This document shows positions 47,343 through 59,313 of a stretch of 64,000 bases of DNA, piece after piece. The stretch covers positions 1-64,000 of the forward strand of contig CAMRHE010001080.1 in the NCBI GenBank assembly GCA_947044405.1, in the 5' to 3' direction. The translations under genes and the position numbers were made by a program. Under the pieces are notes generated by a model. That model was not told the origin of the DNA, made no database searches, and saw only the letters and a list, made by a program, of their open reading frames with translations. The DNA comes from Leptodactylus fallax (taxonomy: Eukaryota > Chordata > Amphibia > Anura > Leptodactylidae). Position 1 is the stretch's first letter. Each line of letters starts with the position of its first letter.

Positions 47343-50300
47343 ATGTCTGCCGACACAGCACCAGCAGAGCAGGGCAGGCGGAGGTCGCTGAGGCAGCAAG
47401 CCTCAATGAGACTGACGACCAGGACAACAGCATCGGGAGCAGCAGCAGCGACATTGGCGGCTGCAGCATCGGGAGCAGCAACGTCCGTGGAGTGGGCGAT
47501 GCCGGCAGGAGTAGCGGTGGCGACAGGGGTGTCAGCAGTCCCGGCAGGTGGATCCGTGAAAACGGCGACATCAGCCACGGCGGTAACATCAGCGGCAGTG
47601 GCAGGTGAAGCCGGTCCGAAGGGGGGCTACGGCCGCAGGATATGCGGTTTCCTCTGGAAGGGTCCCTGCAAGCAGGAGAAAAGACGCCTTACCGTCATCG
47701 CTGCCTCAATCACCCGCAGGATGGGGCATCCGGAAAGCTGGAGAAGAGGTTGCCATCTACAGCCGGAGGATCGAGGCGGTCCTGGAGGAGTATGACCGGG
47801 CCCGGAGGTCCCTGTTCGCTATGGGTGGAGAGCTGCAAAGCGCTCGTGCCCGTAGCGACAGGGCCTCGAGGAAGGACCGCCCGGTTTTCAGCAGGCAAGT
47901 AAAGAGCCTCAAAAAGCAGATTAAGACCCTGGAAGCCAGGTGCACGGAGATTCTGGAGGGCGCGGGGCCGTTCAGAGAGAAGCTGCTGAACGATGACCGC
48001 TTCTTCCGCAAACAGCAGGAGCGGTTGTTGAAGGATGGCCCCGCGTCCTCAGACAGCTCGGGAGAGGACGACTATTGTGAGTCAGACCTGGAGTCAGATG
48101 ACAGCATGGCGGTACAGTATAGTCGAGTAGCCGTCCCTAGTAGCAGCAGCCTGATACCCACATATACACAGGCATCAGCGCCGGCAGTAAAACTGGAAGT
48201 CAGAATGACAAGACAGGAAGTCAGAATGACAGGGCAGGAAGTGACGCAATCTCCCACACTCCCAGAGAACCAACCACTGCCCGAGACGGAGGAGGAGGAG
48301 GGCGGAGCCTCGGGAGAAGGCGGGAAGCTGATGAGGCAAATCTACCAATTAGAGTCCCCGTCCAGAATGGACCAATTAGCATTCAGCATGTCAGATCTGG
48401 ACGGGGAGGAGGCGGGAAAAGGAGCCAAGACCAGGAAGAAGGCAAGGAAGGAAAAAAAAAAGAGAGATAGAGACATTTAAATTTGTCAGGTCGTTGCCTG
48501 GGGAGCATCGTGCCGGGACCTCAGCCCAGGTTGCGATGCCTCCAGGAGAGAAAAGGGAGGAGCAGGCACCTCGGGTCACGCCAAGTGGCGGGGTGCCCGG
48601 GGTGCCAGCAGTCAAAATGGCGCCTGATAGTACCTTTCAGGTGGTGGCGGACAAGGAGCTCATAGTTGCGGACAAGGGCAAAGGCAAAGAAGCCCCCCCC
48701 TGCGGAGGGGAGTGGCGTAGGGAAACCTCCCTCCCTGGTAGGAGGTTTTAAAATATCGATGGCTTCCCCCAGAGTAAGGTGTAGGAAAGGGGGAGTGGCA
48801 GGTGGGCGTGGCTCATCCTCCTCCAGTGCTGATGAAGCCGGTGATGCGGAGGTCACTTCCGGGGCTAAGGGGGCGTGTCCTCCCACAACATCAGGTGCCG
48901 GGGTGACTGTGGATGCGGAGGCCGAGGTAAAAGCGGGGAAGCCATCAGCGAGTGGTGCAGCCGGCCCCGCTGTAAGAAGGAAGACTGCAGGTGTGAATGA
49001 TGGACGAGTGGAGAAGCTAGTTAAGCAGACAGGTAAGGTAAAGGGGAAAGCGGGTGGGACAAAAGGGGTAATTAGTAGTATTCCTGAAGAAGGTGGTGTA
49101 GTATGCATGGGGGTCCAAGAGCCTGTAGTCGGGGAGGCTGCGGGAGGAGGGGCTATTACCATTGCTGCTAAAAAAAGTGTTTCTACTGCTGGTAATATTT
49201 CTGTTGTGGCCCCTGTTGTTTCTGGTATTTCTGCTGTTGTCCCTGCTGTTGTCTCTGCTGTTGTTTCTGCTGCTGTTCCTGATGCTGTTCCTGATGCTGT
49301 CGTTGCTCCTGTTGTTACTCCTGTCACTGCTCCTGATATTGTTGCTCCTGTTGTCCTCTCTGCCGCTGTTCCTTCTGCTGCAGTTGGAGTGACCCGGTCC
49401 GCGGCGGCTATGCCAGGGCGGACTGTTGCCGCCTCTGGTGCTCCGGTTGCCGTGGCTGGGCTAAGTAGTTCTGCGGGGGTCCCTGGGAGTGGAGCTGGTA
49501 CTCCGGCAGCGGAGGTTGCTGCGGCCTCCGGGCCCCCACGCTCCTATGCCAGCGTCGCTTCTGGGGCCCCTGGGGGTGCATCATGTCTTCCGCCCGGCTC
49601 CAGGGACGGCGATTTGCAACGGCAGCTCCTGGAGGCTTTACGGGCGGGCCAGTCCACAATGACCATAGATGGGCAGTCGAGAGACCTTAGGTTCTGGATC
49701 GAGCGTTTTGGCCTAGGGAAGTTCCGAGAGGAAGGAGGTGAGACCAGATGGACTCTCCCTACACCCGGGCGTAGGGGGCCGACACGGAGGAACGTGGCCC
49801 GTCTCGTGTGGGGGGGGAGCCGGCCCTTGTCCCCAGAGGAGGGGGGTCGTGGAACTCCTACTCGGGATGGGTTTCAGGGCAAGCGACATCTTTGCCCTGA
49901 TTCATCCTGTCGGCTCCTCGGAGTTTGACATCAGCTTTGTTACCCCGGAGGGCTTAGAAACCTTCTGGGGAAACTATAGGCTGGTGAAGGACGAGCCCGC
50001 CTGGCGTGACTTTATGGTGTGGGCGGTGTCACGCCAGGATAACATTAAGAAAGTGACCGTTTTAACTCGTAACGAGTCACTTTCTTATATGGACATCATG
50101 ACCTGGCTGAACAGGTTTGGGGAGGTCAAGGACTTCCCAAAGAAAAATCTCGACGAGTTCGGGATATGGTCGGGGGCCTGGACCTTCATGGTCAAATTGC
50201 GACACGAGGATAACTCGGTGATGCATATCCCGTCCTCAACCTTCCTTGGGAAAGACAGGATCCTTGTCTTCTACCAGGGGCAGCCAAAACTCTGTCACAG

Positions 50301-50872
50301 GTGCGGTGACCCCTCACACTTGAGCGCCTCCTGCCGTGTGCAGAAGTGCGCCATGTGTGGGGAGGTGGGCCATCTCGCGGCGACCTGTGGCAGGGTGCGT
50401 TGCCACCTGTGTGGTGTCCTTGGGCACCCGATCGGGGCGTGTCCACGGTCTTTCGCCAACACCACCCTTCGGCAAGCGGGAGCAGTTGAGGAGGCTGTCC
50501 CTGCTGCGGAGGGGGGTGAGTGGGGGAGGAGAGACTAGTCTGCCAAGGCAAAGGGAAAAGGCCCAGCCACCATCAAGGGCAAGGAGGCGCGAGAGGAGGA
50601 GGGAGCAGAGGGAGGGAGTTATGTGCCTTCCTTCTGCCCCTGGCTCTGCTGGGCCAGATCCTGATGCCGAGGCAGCAGTGGGCACGACCCTGGTTGAGGA
50701 GATGAAGAGACTGCAGAGGAAGGAAGAGGCTGACCAGTCGTCTTCTTCTCAGTACGTCAGTGCTGGGGAGGGAGAGACGGTCAAGCGGAGAAAGTCACCG
50801 AGTAAAGTGAGGGCAAAAACATCTGCCCCCCCCCCCCCCCGACGAAGGAACGCAGACTCGACGGCCCTCTAG
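47343..50872 (+). pseudogene. Tx1-like LINE ORF1, copy B, several frameshifts
   Basis: A start with MSADTAPAEQGRRRSLRQQ at 47343 is the best candidate for the ORF1 start of the family. The frame changes near 47625 (G6 versus G5 in copy A), near 48440 (an A run), near 48690 (C8 versus C6), near 49815 (G8 versus G7), near 50515 (G6 versus G5) and at the C15 run near 50830. Between these, the coiled-coil region (47840-47980), acidic region, Ala/Val-rich region and three CCHC knuckles (about 50294-50450) match copy A. All breaks are at homopolymers. Confidence 0.85.
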
Positions 50873-51282
50873 TGGTAGGTCCCAACTGGTACCAATCCCT
50901 CTGTGAGGATGCGTCGGCCTCAGGGGAGGCTTCAGAGGGAGAGGTGGAGCCGTTAGGGGCTGCTGAGTCTCCCCTCCGGGAGGGGCCCCCTGCCCTCTGG
51001 GGGGGAGGCTGGCCTGGAGCCTGGAGGAGGAGATGATGCACCCAGGGCCGAAGTTGCTACTGTCTCTGCGACCACTGTAACTCCTCAGGGAGAAGTTGCG
51101 GGGGAGGTCCATCCCTCCTCTGGCCAAACCGCACCGGGGGAGGTGATGGACCAATCCCAATGTAAGAAGAGGACCCGCAAGACGAGGAGAAGTCGCGGGT
51201 CCTCTTCAGACTCATCTAGGGGTGGTGGTGATAGGAGGAAAGGGGGTGGGAAGCTGAAGGTCATTGAGCTCAATCGGTCTTA

Positions 51283-54200
51283 ATGGCAGTCCCCTCTCCA
51301 CTGACGCTGGCCACCATTAATGTGGCCAGCATTAAGTCTGATACGGCTAGGTTTGCAGCCTTTGATTTTCTTGGCCGGGTTGAAGCTGACATTTTGTTTT
51401 TGCAGGAGACCAGGCTCTGTACTCTATCAGAGATAAACAGAGCAAGGAGGGAGTGGCGCAGGGGGCCCTCCTACTGGTCTCTTGCGGCTGAGCCGTATAG
51501 TGGAGTGGCGGTGCTTTTTACCGCAGAGGTGAAATGCCAGCGACTGATCGAGCTCGAAATGGGAAGGTGCCTAGTCTTAGACGTCTTCATGAAGGGGCAA
51601 AGCCTGCGCCTCATTAACATCTACGGTCCCCAGACAAAGTGGGACCGTAAAAGCCTCTTTATGAAGATTAAGCCTTTTCTTTTTACGGGCAAACAAGTCA
51701 TCTTTGGTGGGGATTTTAATACCATAACTAGACCCCAAGACCGAGGAGGTACCAGAGATAGACTGCCCTATGATGGCGCCGCGTTAAATAGAATAGTGAG
51801 TGAAGCTCGCCTGGAGGATATCCACATCAGGCATTCCCCAGGTCACCGTGGGTTCACCTTTCAGAGAGGTAGTGTTAGGTCTAGGATAGATAGGTTTTTT
51901 TTGAAGGAGAATTCCGTCACCACCCCTGTGTCCGTGGTGGAGGTGGAGTTCTCCGATCACTGTCTAATTTTGTTTTCTTTGAATATTTCAGAGACCCTCC
52001 GGAGAGGAAGAGGTTTGTGGAGGCTGAATTCGTCACTCCTTGAGGAGGCAGCTGTAAGACAAGCCTTTGAGGAGTTTCTTCAGGATCAGGTATTATTACT
52101 GGGTCTTGAAGGCACTAGGTCAGAGTGGTGGGAGATATTCAAAAAAAGGGTGGCGGGATTTTTCCGCCGGCTCTCAAGCCTCAGGTCACTGGACATGTAC
52201 CGCATGTACACTGCACTGAGGAAGAGACTTGGACATCTGGTCTCGACCGGAGGTAGCCAGGAGGATATCTCCGGTGTGAAGGCTTTGCTCAAAAGGTGTC
52301 AGTATGATAGGCACTCATCTCTGGTTCTTGAGAGGGACTTTGGGAAATACCGCTCGCCCGACCCCTACAGGAACTGTAAGAAGTCAGTGGCTTGTAAGAC
52401 AGTAACGGGCCTGATTGACAGTACAGGATCCCTGACAAGATCCAGGTCAGGGATCTTGGAGGTCGTCAGGTCCTTCTACTCGAACCTTTTGGCAAAGAAG
52501 GAACTGAATCGGGATTGGATTTCAGGTTTCTTGGCTGAAGCCATTCCTGAGTCAGCAGAAGACCCTTCTCTTGGTGTTTTGATAGAACCTATAAGGGAAG
52601 AGGAAGTCGTCAGGGCTATTGAGGGTCTTGCCCTCAAGAAGTCACCTGGCCCAGATGGCTTAACATCTGAGTTCTATCGGACCTTTAAAGGAGCTTTGGC
52701 TCCCCTCTTGACTGACGTGCTTAATGAGTGTCTATCCTCGGGCACTCTGCCGAAGTCAATGAGGAGGTCCGCCCTTATAGTTCTGTCAAAGGGTAAGGAT
52801 CCGAGCCATATTGAGAACTGGCGGCCCATAGCACTTCTCAATACGGACCGAAAGATTCTGGCGAAGGTACTTTTCAACCGGCTGGTACAGTTTGCGCCCC
52901 GGCTCCTCTCGCCGGTTCAGCACTGCTCTGTTCCCGGTCGTAGCACCTTAAGTGCGGTCCTGAGTGTCAGGGAGGCTGTGGAGCAGAGTAGGGCAGGTCG
53001 GTGGAAGGGGTACTTGCTGTCCCTAGATCAGGCTAAGGCTTTTGACAGGGTGAATCATGAGTATTTGTGGTCAACTCTCTCGAGGTATGGCCTGCCTGGG
53101 GGGTTCATTCAGTGGCTGCAGACCTTATACGCTGGGGCTGAGTCTTTCCCACTTGTGAATGGTTGGGTTGGTCGTCCTTTTGAGGTGGGGTCGGGCGTCC
53201 GACAGGGATGTCCCTTGAGCCCGCTACTGTATGTGTTCGCCATTGATCCCCTGATTAGGCGGATTAATGGTGGGCCGGTGGCGGGAGTCAGGATGGACCT
53301 GGAGGGCACCGGCTCCCCTTTGAGGACAGTAGCCTATGCGGTTGATGTCACCGTACTTGTCTCGTCACGGGAGGAGCTTGAATGGGTGATGTCTGAAGTG
53401 GACAGTTACTCGGAGGCTTCCGGATCAGCTGTAAACAGGAATAAGTGTGGAAGCATCTGGCTGGGAGGGGGAGAGCCTGGTTTTTTCTCTCCCGGACACC
53501 CTCCCAGAACCCCAGGGGTCTGTAAAGATCTTAGGCATCCATTTTGGCCAGGGTGATTACCCACTCCAAAATTGGGAAGGTAGACTTAAGGATGTCACCC
53601 AGAGAGTTGATTGCTGGAAGGGTTGGTCTTTGACCCTGAGAGAAAGGGTTCACCTTGCCAAAGCCTTCCTGCTCCCGTTGGTGATCTATCTAGGTAGCGT
53701 CTGTGCCTTGCCGGAGTCTTGTTGGAGTAGGATCTGTTGCCTGTTCTTCCAACTGTTATGGGGGAACAGGCTCAACCTAATCAAGAGGGAGGTTACATAC
53801 CGCACAAGGAGGTTAGGGGTGTTAAATATGGTTAACCCCGTGGTGTTCTTAATGAACACCTTTCTTAAGATCAATCTACCAAACCTCTCCGCCGAGGGGG
53901 CTCCTTCGTGGGTAGCCTCCTGCCAGGGGTGGTTTCGGCCCTTCTTCCAGAAATGGGAGTCAGGAGGGCAAGTGAAAGATCTTCGTGCACCCCATGGATA
54001 TCTCCCGGCCTATGCTTCCCTGGTCTTGAAAGTGATTCGTCGGTGGGGTCTGGGGGCGTGGGAGATCAGGACTCAGTCAAGACGTTTTCTTGATGACAAG
54101 GTCCTGTTGACCCGCTTCCAGAAGCCTCTGGCGCTCAAAGATTGCCCAGGAGAAACCTTAGAGGGAGGGTTGCGTTTTCTTAACTCCAAAAGGTTTCCTC

Positions 54201-54679
54201 AGAAGTTTTGGGATCTGACCTGGCGCTGCCTCCTAGGTAAGTTATATGTGAGGGGGAACTTGAAGTACCGGAACTCCGACGAGCGAGGCTGCCCTCGGGA
54301 GGAGTGTGGCGACATGCTGGAAAGCATGGAGCACTTCCTGCTTCAGTGCCCTTTCAATATAAGGGTTTGCAAATTGGTGGGGACCTCCACCGGTTGGCTG
54401 CGGTTGGCTGGCCTTTCCTATGCCGAATGGGCCTATGGGGCATTCAAACACCCGGAGGGCAGGGACTGCCAGACACTTTTTATAGTTAGTGCAGTGGTCA
54501 GGTTCCACTTGTGGTCATCCCGGTGTCTAGTATCGACGCGAGGCAAAATCCTCCCGGAGGTAGAGGTGGTTAAAAACATCATGGTGGACCTGGTGAGGGT
54601 GCGCTCTCGGGAGTATGAGAGGCTGGGTGCAGGGAGGGCTGGTACCCTCTGGAGGGGGTTCACCTTTTCTGTTCCCTGA
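51283..54679 (+). pseudogene. Tx1-like LINE ORF2, copy B
   Basis: Numbered from the Met at 51283: endonuclease with Asn13, QETR with Glu42, GGDFNT with Asp144 and Asn146, and SDH at 224-226; RT with SPGPDGLTSEFY, LDQAKAFDRVNHEY, GVRQGCPLSPLLY. The catalytic box reads YAVD at residues 685-688, a GAT to GTT change that removes an essential Asp. One frame break at a T6 run near 53482 (T5 in copy A) separates 757 codons from the last 400, which hold the CPREECGDML finger-like stretch and end at 54679. Total about 1,130 codons, normal for the group. Confidence 0.92.
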
Positions 54680-55129
54680 GGGTTAGAATAAGGGATTCAA
54701 AGTAGGTGAGTTAGGTTAGGGCCAGATAGGGACAGGTAGGGCAAGGTTGGCACGAGGGGTGGGTTTTATTATTTTCTGATAGGGAGGGACAGGTAGGGAC
54801 AGGGTAGGGACAGAATGATAGATAGGGACATAGTGGTAGGGCGAGTAGACAGGGACAGGCCTCCTGTGCTCTCTTCCTGGTGGAGGGCTGGCGTGTCACC
54901 GCATAGTCATTTTTGTTTTGGAAAAACGGATAGAAGGGTAAGAGGCTTGAGGATAACCGACCCTAGGCCCATGGGAGGTTCGTGGGAGGGAAGGTAATCT
55001 CAACGGGTTATGTAGGATGGTGGGTTTTGTTACTTGTCTGGTATTGGTTATTTGTCTGGTACTTGTTGTTTGTTATTGTTGTCGTTCATCATATGTTGTG
55101 TCTGTTTTCCCATTTTCCATTTTTCTATT

Positions 55130-55215
55130 TTTCCATATCCCATATTCATTTTCCATTTCCATTTCCATTTTTCATATCCATTTCCATATCCCATATTCAT
55201 TTTCCATATTCCATT
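55130..55215 (+). repeat. ATTTCC-type hexamer run in LINE copy B
   Basis: CCATTTCCATTTCC repeats in the 3' UTR, the counterpart of 31130-31230. Confidence 0.75.
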
Positions 55216-56299
55216 TCGTAATCCCTTTTGTTTGTTAGTAGTTAGGGGGTTTTTAGGGGGGTAGGTTGTTTGGGAGGGGGGTTTCTTTTTGGGGGGTGGA
55301 GGGTTTGGTTTATGGGTTTTCGTGTGCCCGGCCTGGCTCTGGACTATGCGGACATGAGAGGACATGAGGCGGAGAGCCAGGTCGGGGTTTCAGGGGCTCG
55401 GTGGTGGGTGGTGCCAGCACCAGGACTATGCGGACATGGGAGGACATGGGGCGTGGTGCTTGCCGGGTGTGGTGAAGGGAGAAAAAAAAAAAAAAAATTT
55501 TCATAGTAAGTTTCAGTTGGGGTTTATTAGTGTTATATGTTTTCGTTATATGTTTCATTTTACATCGCTCATTTTTTTTTTTTTCTTTGTTTTTAGGATA
55601 ACTAGAGTTTTGACTGACGGATGGCTGAAGAAGAATGAAAGGCGGAGTAAAAGGCAGAATGAAAGGCGGAGTGAAAGGCAGAATGAAAGACGGAATGGAT
55701 GGGGGGCTGGTTTGCGCATGTTTTCGGTTTTAATTTTGTCTTGACGTTTTCTTGTATTGATGTTATTTATGCTATGTTTTGGATTTATGTATTGTCTCTG
55801 TTTATGGTTTTTGTATGGTATTTTTCGTATGTGACAGTGTTTGTGAACTTTTTCTACTTTTATAATAAAATAGTTCCAATTCCTTCGACAACCTCTTTAA
55901 AGGATTTATCTATCTTCCTAATATTGATGACCTGTCCTTAGGATAGGCCATCAATATTACATCTACGATGATACAACAGCCAGGACCTCTGCAGATCAGC
56001 TTTTCCAGGACAATGCGGCTACAGGTAAAGGTAACAATTCTAGGAGCCACGCTGTTCACTTGCCATACAAGGTGTAGCAGTAGGTTTAGGTAGTGCAGTG
56101 GTGCACATGGTATAGTGGGTGAGCAGCATGGCTCCCGGCATGTTATTACCTTTAGCCGCCCTGTCTCGGTACCGCTGATCTGCAGGGGTTCTGATGGTGG
56201 GCCCCCAAAAAAAATCCCCCGGGGGGGCCCCAAACACCCCAGCCGCGACACTGGGTCCCGGGGTCGGAACTCCAGTGATTTTTTTTTTTTTTTTTTTAA

Positions 56300-56610
56300 T
56301 TGAAAAATGAGCCAAAGATGTTTGTGTTGCAAACCTTACAGAGATGAGTCACAACTTGAAGAAAAAGCAGTCATGGCGGTCCAGTCCAGATAGAGTCAAA
56401 ATGTGAATGACTACACTCCGAGATGTCACCTGTAGGTCATGAAATGTTTCCTGTGCTGTATACCTAAATTGTCTGCAGAGCCCTGTGCAGAGTCTGTAGT
56501 TACCACTATATGGTCACCGTATATTGATAATATTGGTATACCAGAGTTGGGAGCTCACTTGGACGTATTTATCCCCCATGTGCTGAACCCTTAGTTATGG
56601 GTTTGCCTCA
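56300..56610 (+). repeat. Fragment related to the 7920 hAT family
   Basis: It parallels 12090-12380, with CATGGCGGTCCAG, GATGTCACCTGTA and a stretch ending near TGCTGAACCC. It lies in the outer hAT body. Confidence 0.6.
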
Positions 56611-56724
56611 GGTTGAATAAATATGATGATGCAGGGGGCTGTACGCTCCCTGAAGACTCTGGACTAGAACACCAGGGGAGCAAGGAAGGGTGAGTATTGG
56701 TGTTTTTCTTATTTTTGTTTGGTA

Positions 56725-56960
56725 GGAGAGGGACATAATATTATGGTTGCAGTTTGAGGTGGACATTAAACTGTGACGGCAGGTGGAGGGGGAAATTATA
56801 CTGAGGGGGACATTAAACTGGGGGCAACATTAAAATGTGGGTGCACTTGGAGGGGGACATTATGCTGTGGGGGCAGATGGACAGGGACATTAAACTGTGG
56901 GGATAGCTGGAGGGAGACATTATATTGTAAGGGGCCACTAGGGAGACATTATAATTTGTG
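56725..56960. repeat. GGGGGACATTAAACTG tandem repeat
   Basis: About seven degenerate units of 28-33 bp, each with GGACATTA and CTGTGGGG. A similar set is at 61626-61745. Confidence 0.7.
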
Positions 56961-57954
56961 CAAGTCAGGTATTTCTAAGTGTTGGTGATGGGGGGGGGGG
57001 CAGTTATGAAACCTTTGCACTGGGCCCGGTCAGGGGCCGGATCAGGTTGCAGGCAACATTGTAACGATGATTAAAGATGGCTGGCTACCGGCGTAACACA
57101 GCGGCTGGAGACCATCCCTACCTTCTTCTGGGCCCTCCCCCTGTAGCCCGGATCCTGATGGGCAGCCACAGGAACCAATCTAATTGCAGCTTGTTGCTGC
57201 AAGCGTCACTGACGTCCTGAAGCTGTGCGCGACGGTGGGTTTCTGCAGAGGAGCCTGACCAGCAGTGTGGAAGGTATGTACTACTTACCCACACAAACAC
57301 AAAACAATTTTTTTCCCCTATTTTGCCCCCAAATCTTTCAGCTTCACTGACCCCTCTGAGAACTACAACCCCCAGCAGCTCCATATGCTCTGGATCTGTT
57401 GGGAGTTGTAGACCTCCCACTCCCAGCTAATTTCCCACTATTGTTATGCTGGTGCCTGTTCTAGGGCTCCAGCATAACAATACCGAAGTCACAGAAACTG
57501 CCGAGTACTTGTCTGTCCGCCACTTTCAGTTTGAAAATGGCGGACACCCGGAGGACCTCATTATAGTCAATGGGGTCTGCCGGTATCCATGTGTAACCGC
57601 CATTTTAACAGTCCACCTCTCCGTCATTCGGGTCCCGCGGAGGACTTGTATGACAGAGGGCTTGCCGCAGATGTGAATCTAGTATAAGGTTATGGCTACA
57701 CTACAACTTAAGTCATGAAACCAAAGATCGCTGTGTCTCCTTGGGACTCTTTCACACGTTAGTAAATGGAGTCGCATTGGGACCCTCAGGATGCAATGCG
57801 ACTCCATTCACTAACATGAGTGAAGGAGTCACAGGACGACATGGCGATCCACATGACGGCATCATTAACACTAGAAGTAAATGATGATAAAAATGACAGG
57901 GCCAGAAAAGTGGTGTGCAATACTCAAAAAGTTGCAATTTTTTTTAGCAAAAAT
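56961..57954. other. Body of the outer hAT, no gene
   Basis: Non-coding mixed repeat; no recognisable product. Confidence 0.4.
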
Positions 57955-58217
57955 TTTTTAGCAAAAATAATTGCTACTTTTTTATGGCTTGTACGCCAGT
58001 CTTTTTTTTTTTTTTTAGCACACAAGCTGTGTTAAATCAGTCCCATAGTATTTACACTGTACAAATAGGAAAAAAAAAAAAAAAAAAAAAACGTCATGCA
58101 TCCTATTTGTACAGTGTAAATACTATGGGGCTGATTTAACACAGCTTGTGTGCTAAAAAAAACAAACAAAAAAAAACTGGTGTACAAGCCATAAAAAAAG
58201 TAAGTGAAAATTTTTGC
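57955..58217. repeat. Large inverted repeat
   Basis: Left arm to about 58066 with TTAGCACACAAGCTGTGTTA and right arm from about 58102 with its reverse complement, then outward matches of GGCTTGTAC and poly-A/T. The centre is an A24 run. Arms of about 110 bp would fold into one long hairpin. Confidence 0.85.
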
Positions 58218-59313
58218 TAAAAAATTGTATATGGCAGATATACGCTAGGTTCACACCTGTGTTTGGGTGTCCGTTCGAAGGTTCCGCTTGGGGACCCCAT
58301 GAACGGAAACCTAATCTGGTTAAAAAAGCAGATAGCCGCTGAGTTTCCGCCCGAAAAGGGTGGAAAATGCAAAGAGAAAAGCGCTGCTTGCAGGACTTTT
58401 CTCTCTGCATTTTTAAAGCGGAATGGGGAACGGAATTCCTAGGCGGAGACCGGGCGCAAGTGTGAACCTAGCCTTAGCCTTTTTAACCAACTCTCAATAC
58501 AATAAAATTTTGTCAATATGTTGCTAATAAAAGACTGTGCATCAGTCTTATAGAAGTTGTCTAGACTAAATTTTTTATTTTTTTTTTATTTATGCCGAGG
58601 GAGGTGGGAAAAAAAAAATACCATGCTCACCTGTTCCCGATGCTCCGGTGTCCTCCCAGCGCAGTCCAGTCTGCAGTTCTGCTGGTAGCCACATGCAGGA
58701 CCGGACACCGGAGCATCCGGGGACAGATGAATATTTTTTTTTGTTAGTTTGTTTTGTTTTTCACCTCCCCCGGACTAATTGTAAAAAAAAATAATTATGC
58801 TGCACAACCTCTTTAAAGTGAGGGGCATTAGGGGGGTATATTAAAGTGGTTGTCCAGGCATCTTTTTTTATGGTTTATCTTCAGGATAGACCATAAATAC
58901 CTGATCAGTAGGGGGCCGACACCCAGCCCCCAGACCGATCTGCTGTATGGAGCCACTTCTGGCACCCATCCTGTACACAATACAGGGCCGGAAGCAGAAA
59001 GCTCTGTCCACTCTGTATTAGCCGGGCATCTTCCCTGCATCTCAGCACATATTGAAGTCAGTGGAAGCTGAGCTGTAGTGAAGAGGGCGGGCAACTATAC
59101 AGCGGACGGAGCTTTCTGCTTCCAGCCCTGTATTGTGTACAAAATGGGCGCCGGAAGTGGTTCCATACAGCTGATGGGGCTGTGTGTCAGCAGCATGGCA
59201 TTGTTATTACCTGTAGGCGTGCTGTCCCGGTACAGCTGATCTGCAGGGGTCCTAGGGGTGGGCCCCTAGAAACAATTCCACTGGTGGGCCCTAGACATCG
59301 CAATCCGACACTG

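Larger units (their letters stand above)
47131..55874 (+). mobile_element. Tx1-like LINE, copy B
   Basis: An 8.74-kb LINE flanked by TCCAATTCCTTCG on both sides (47118-47130 and 55875-55887), a 13-bp target duplication. It is about 99 percent like copy A by eye in the stretches I compared. The 5' end is GGGCAACCGTGGGAG, the 3' end TAATAAAATAGT. It contains the start codon region missing from copy A. Confidence 0.9.
46786..55896. mobile_element. TTAA MITE carrying the LINE, copy B
   Basis: TTAA at 46782-46785 and 55897-55900, ends AAGAGGTTGTCCATAAACTGG and, inverted, AGAGGTTGTCGAAGG. The LINE sits about 20 bp from the right end. Confidence 0.72.
45037..56253. mobile_element. hAT composite, copy B
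   Basis: Same end types and same cargo as copy A, opposite orientation. The right end is CGACACTG followed by GGTCCCGG. On the left, GATCAGCGGGGGTC runs straight into GGACTGGCCCACC; a deletion between two GGTC copies would have removed the left duplication and the CAG tip, so only one side of the TSD is seen. Copy B has about 1.2 kb more than copy A at 45450-46640, including a separate MITE. Confidence 0.85.
43889..59313. mobile_element. Outer hAT, invaded by composite copy B
   Basis: Left end CAGGGTCAAACTGG, right end (inverted) CAGTGTCGGATTGCG, with an 8-bp TSD with one mismatch. These are the same end types as copy A. Its own sequence is 43889-45036 and 56254-59313, about 4.2 kb without transposase; the middle is copy B of the composite. 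Its body contains spaced (GGGCATTATTTATA-like) tandem stretches at 44340-44700 and 56725-56960. Confidence 0.85.

Noticed and set aside
43889..59313. A single 15.4-kb hAT
   Set aside because: A second pair of the same end types lies inside at 45037 and 56253 with the copy A cargo, so nesting explains it better.
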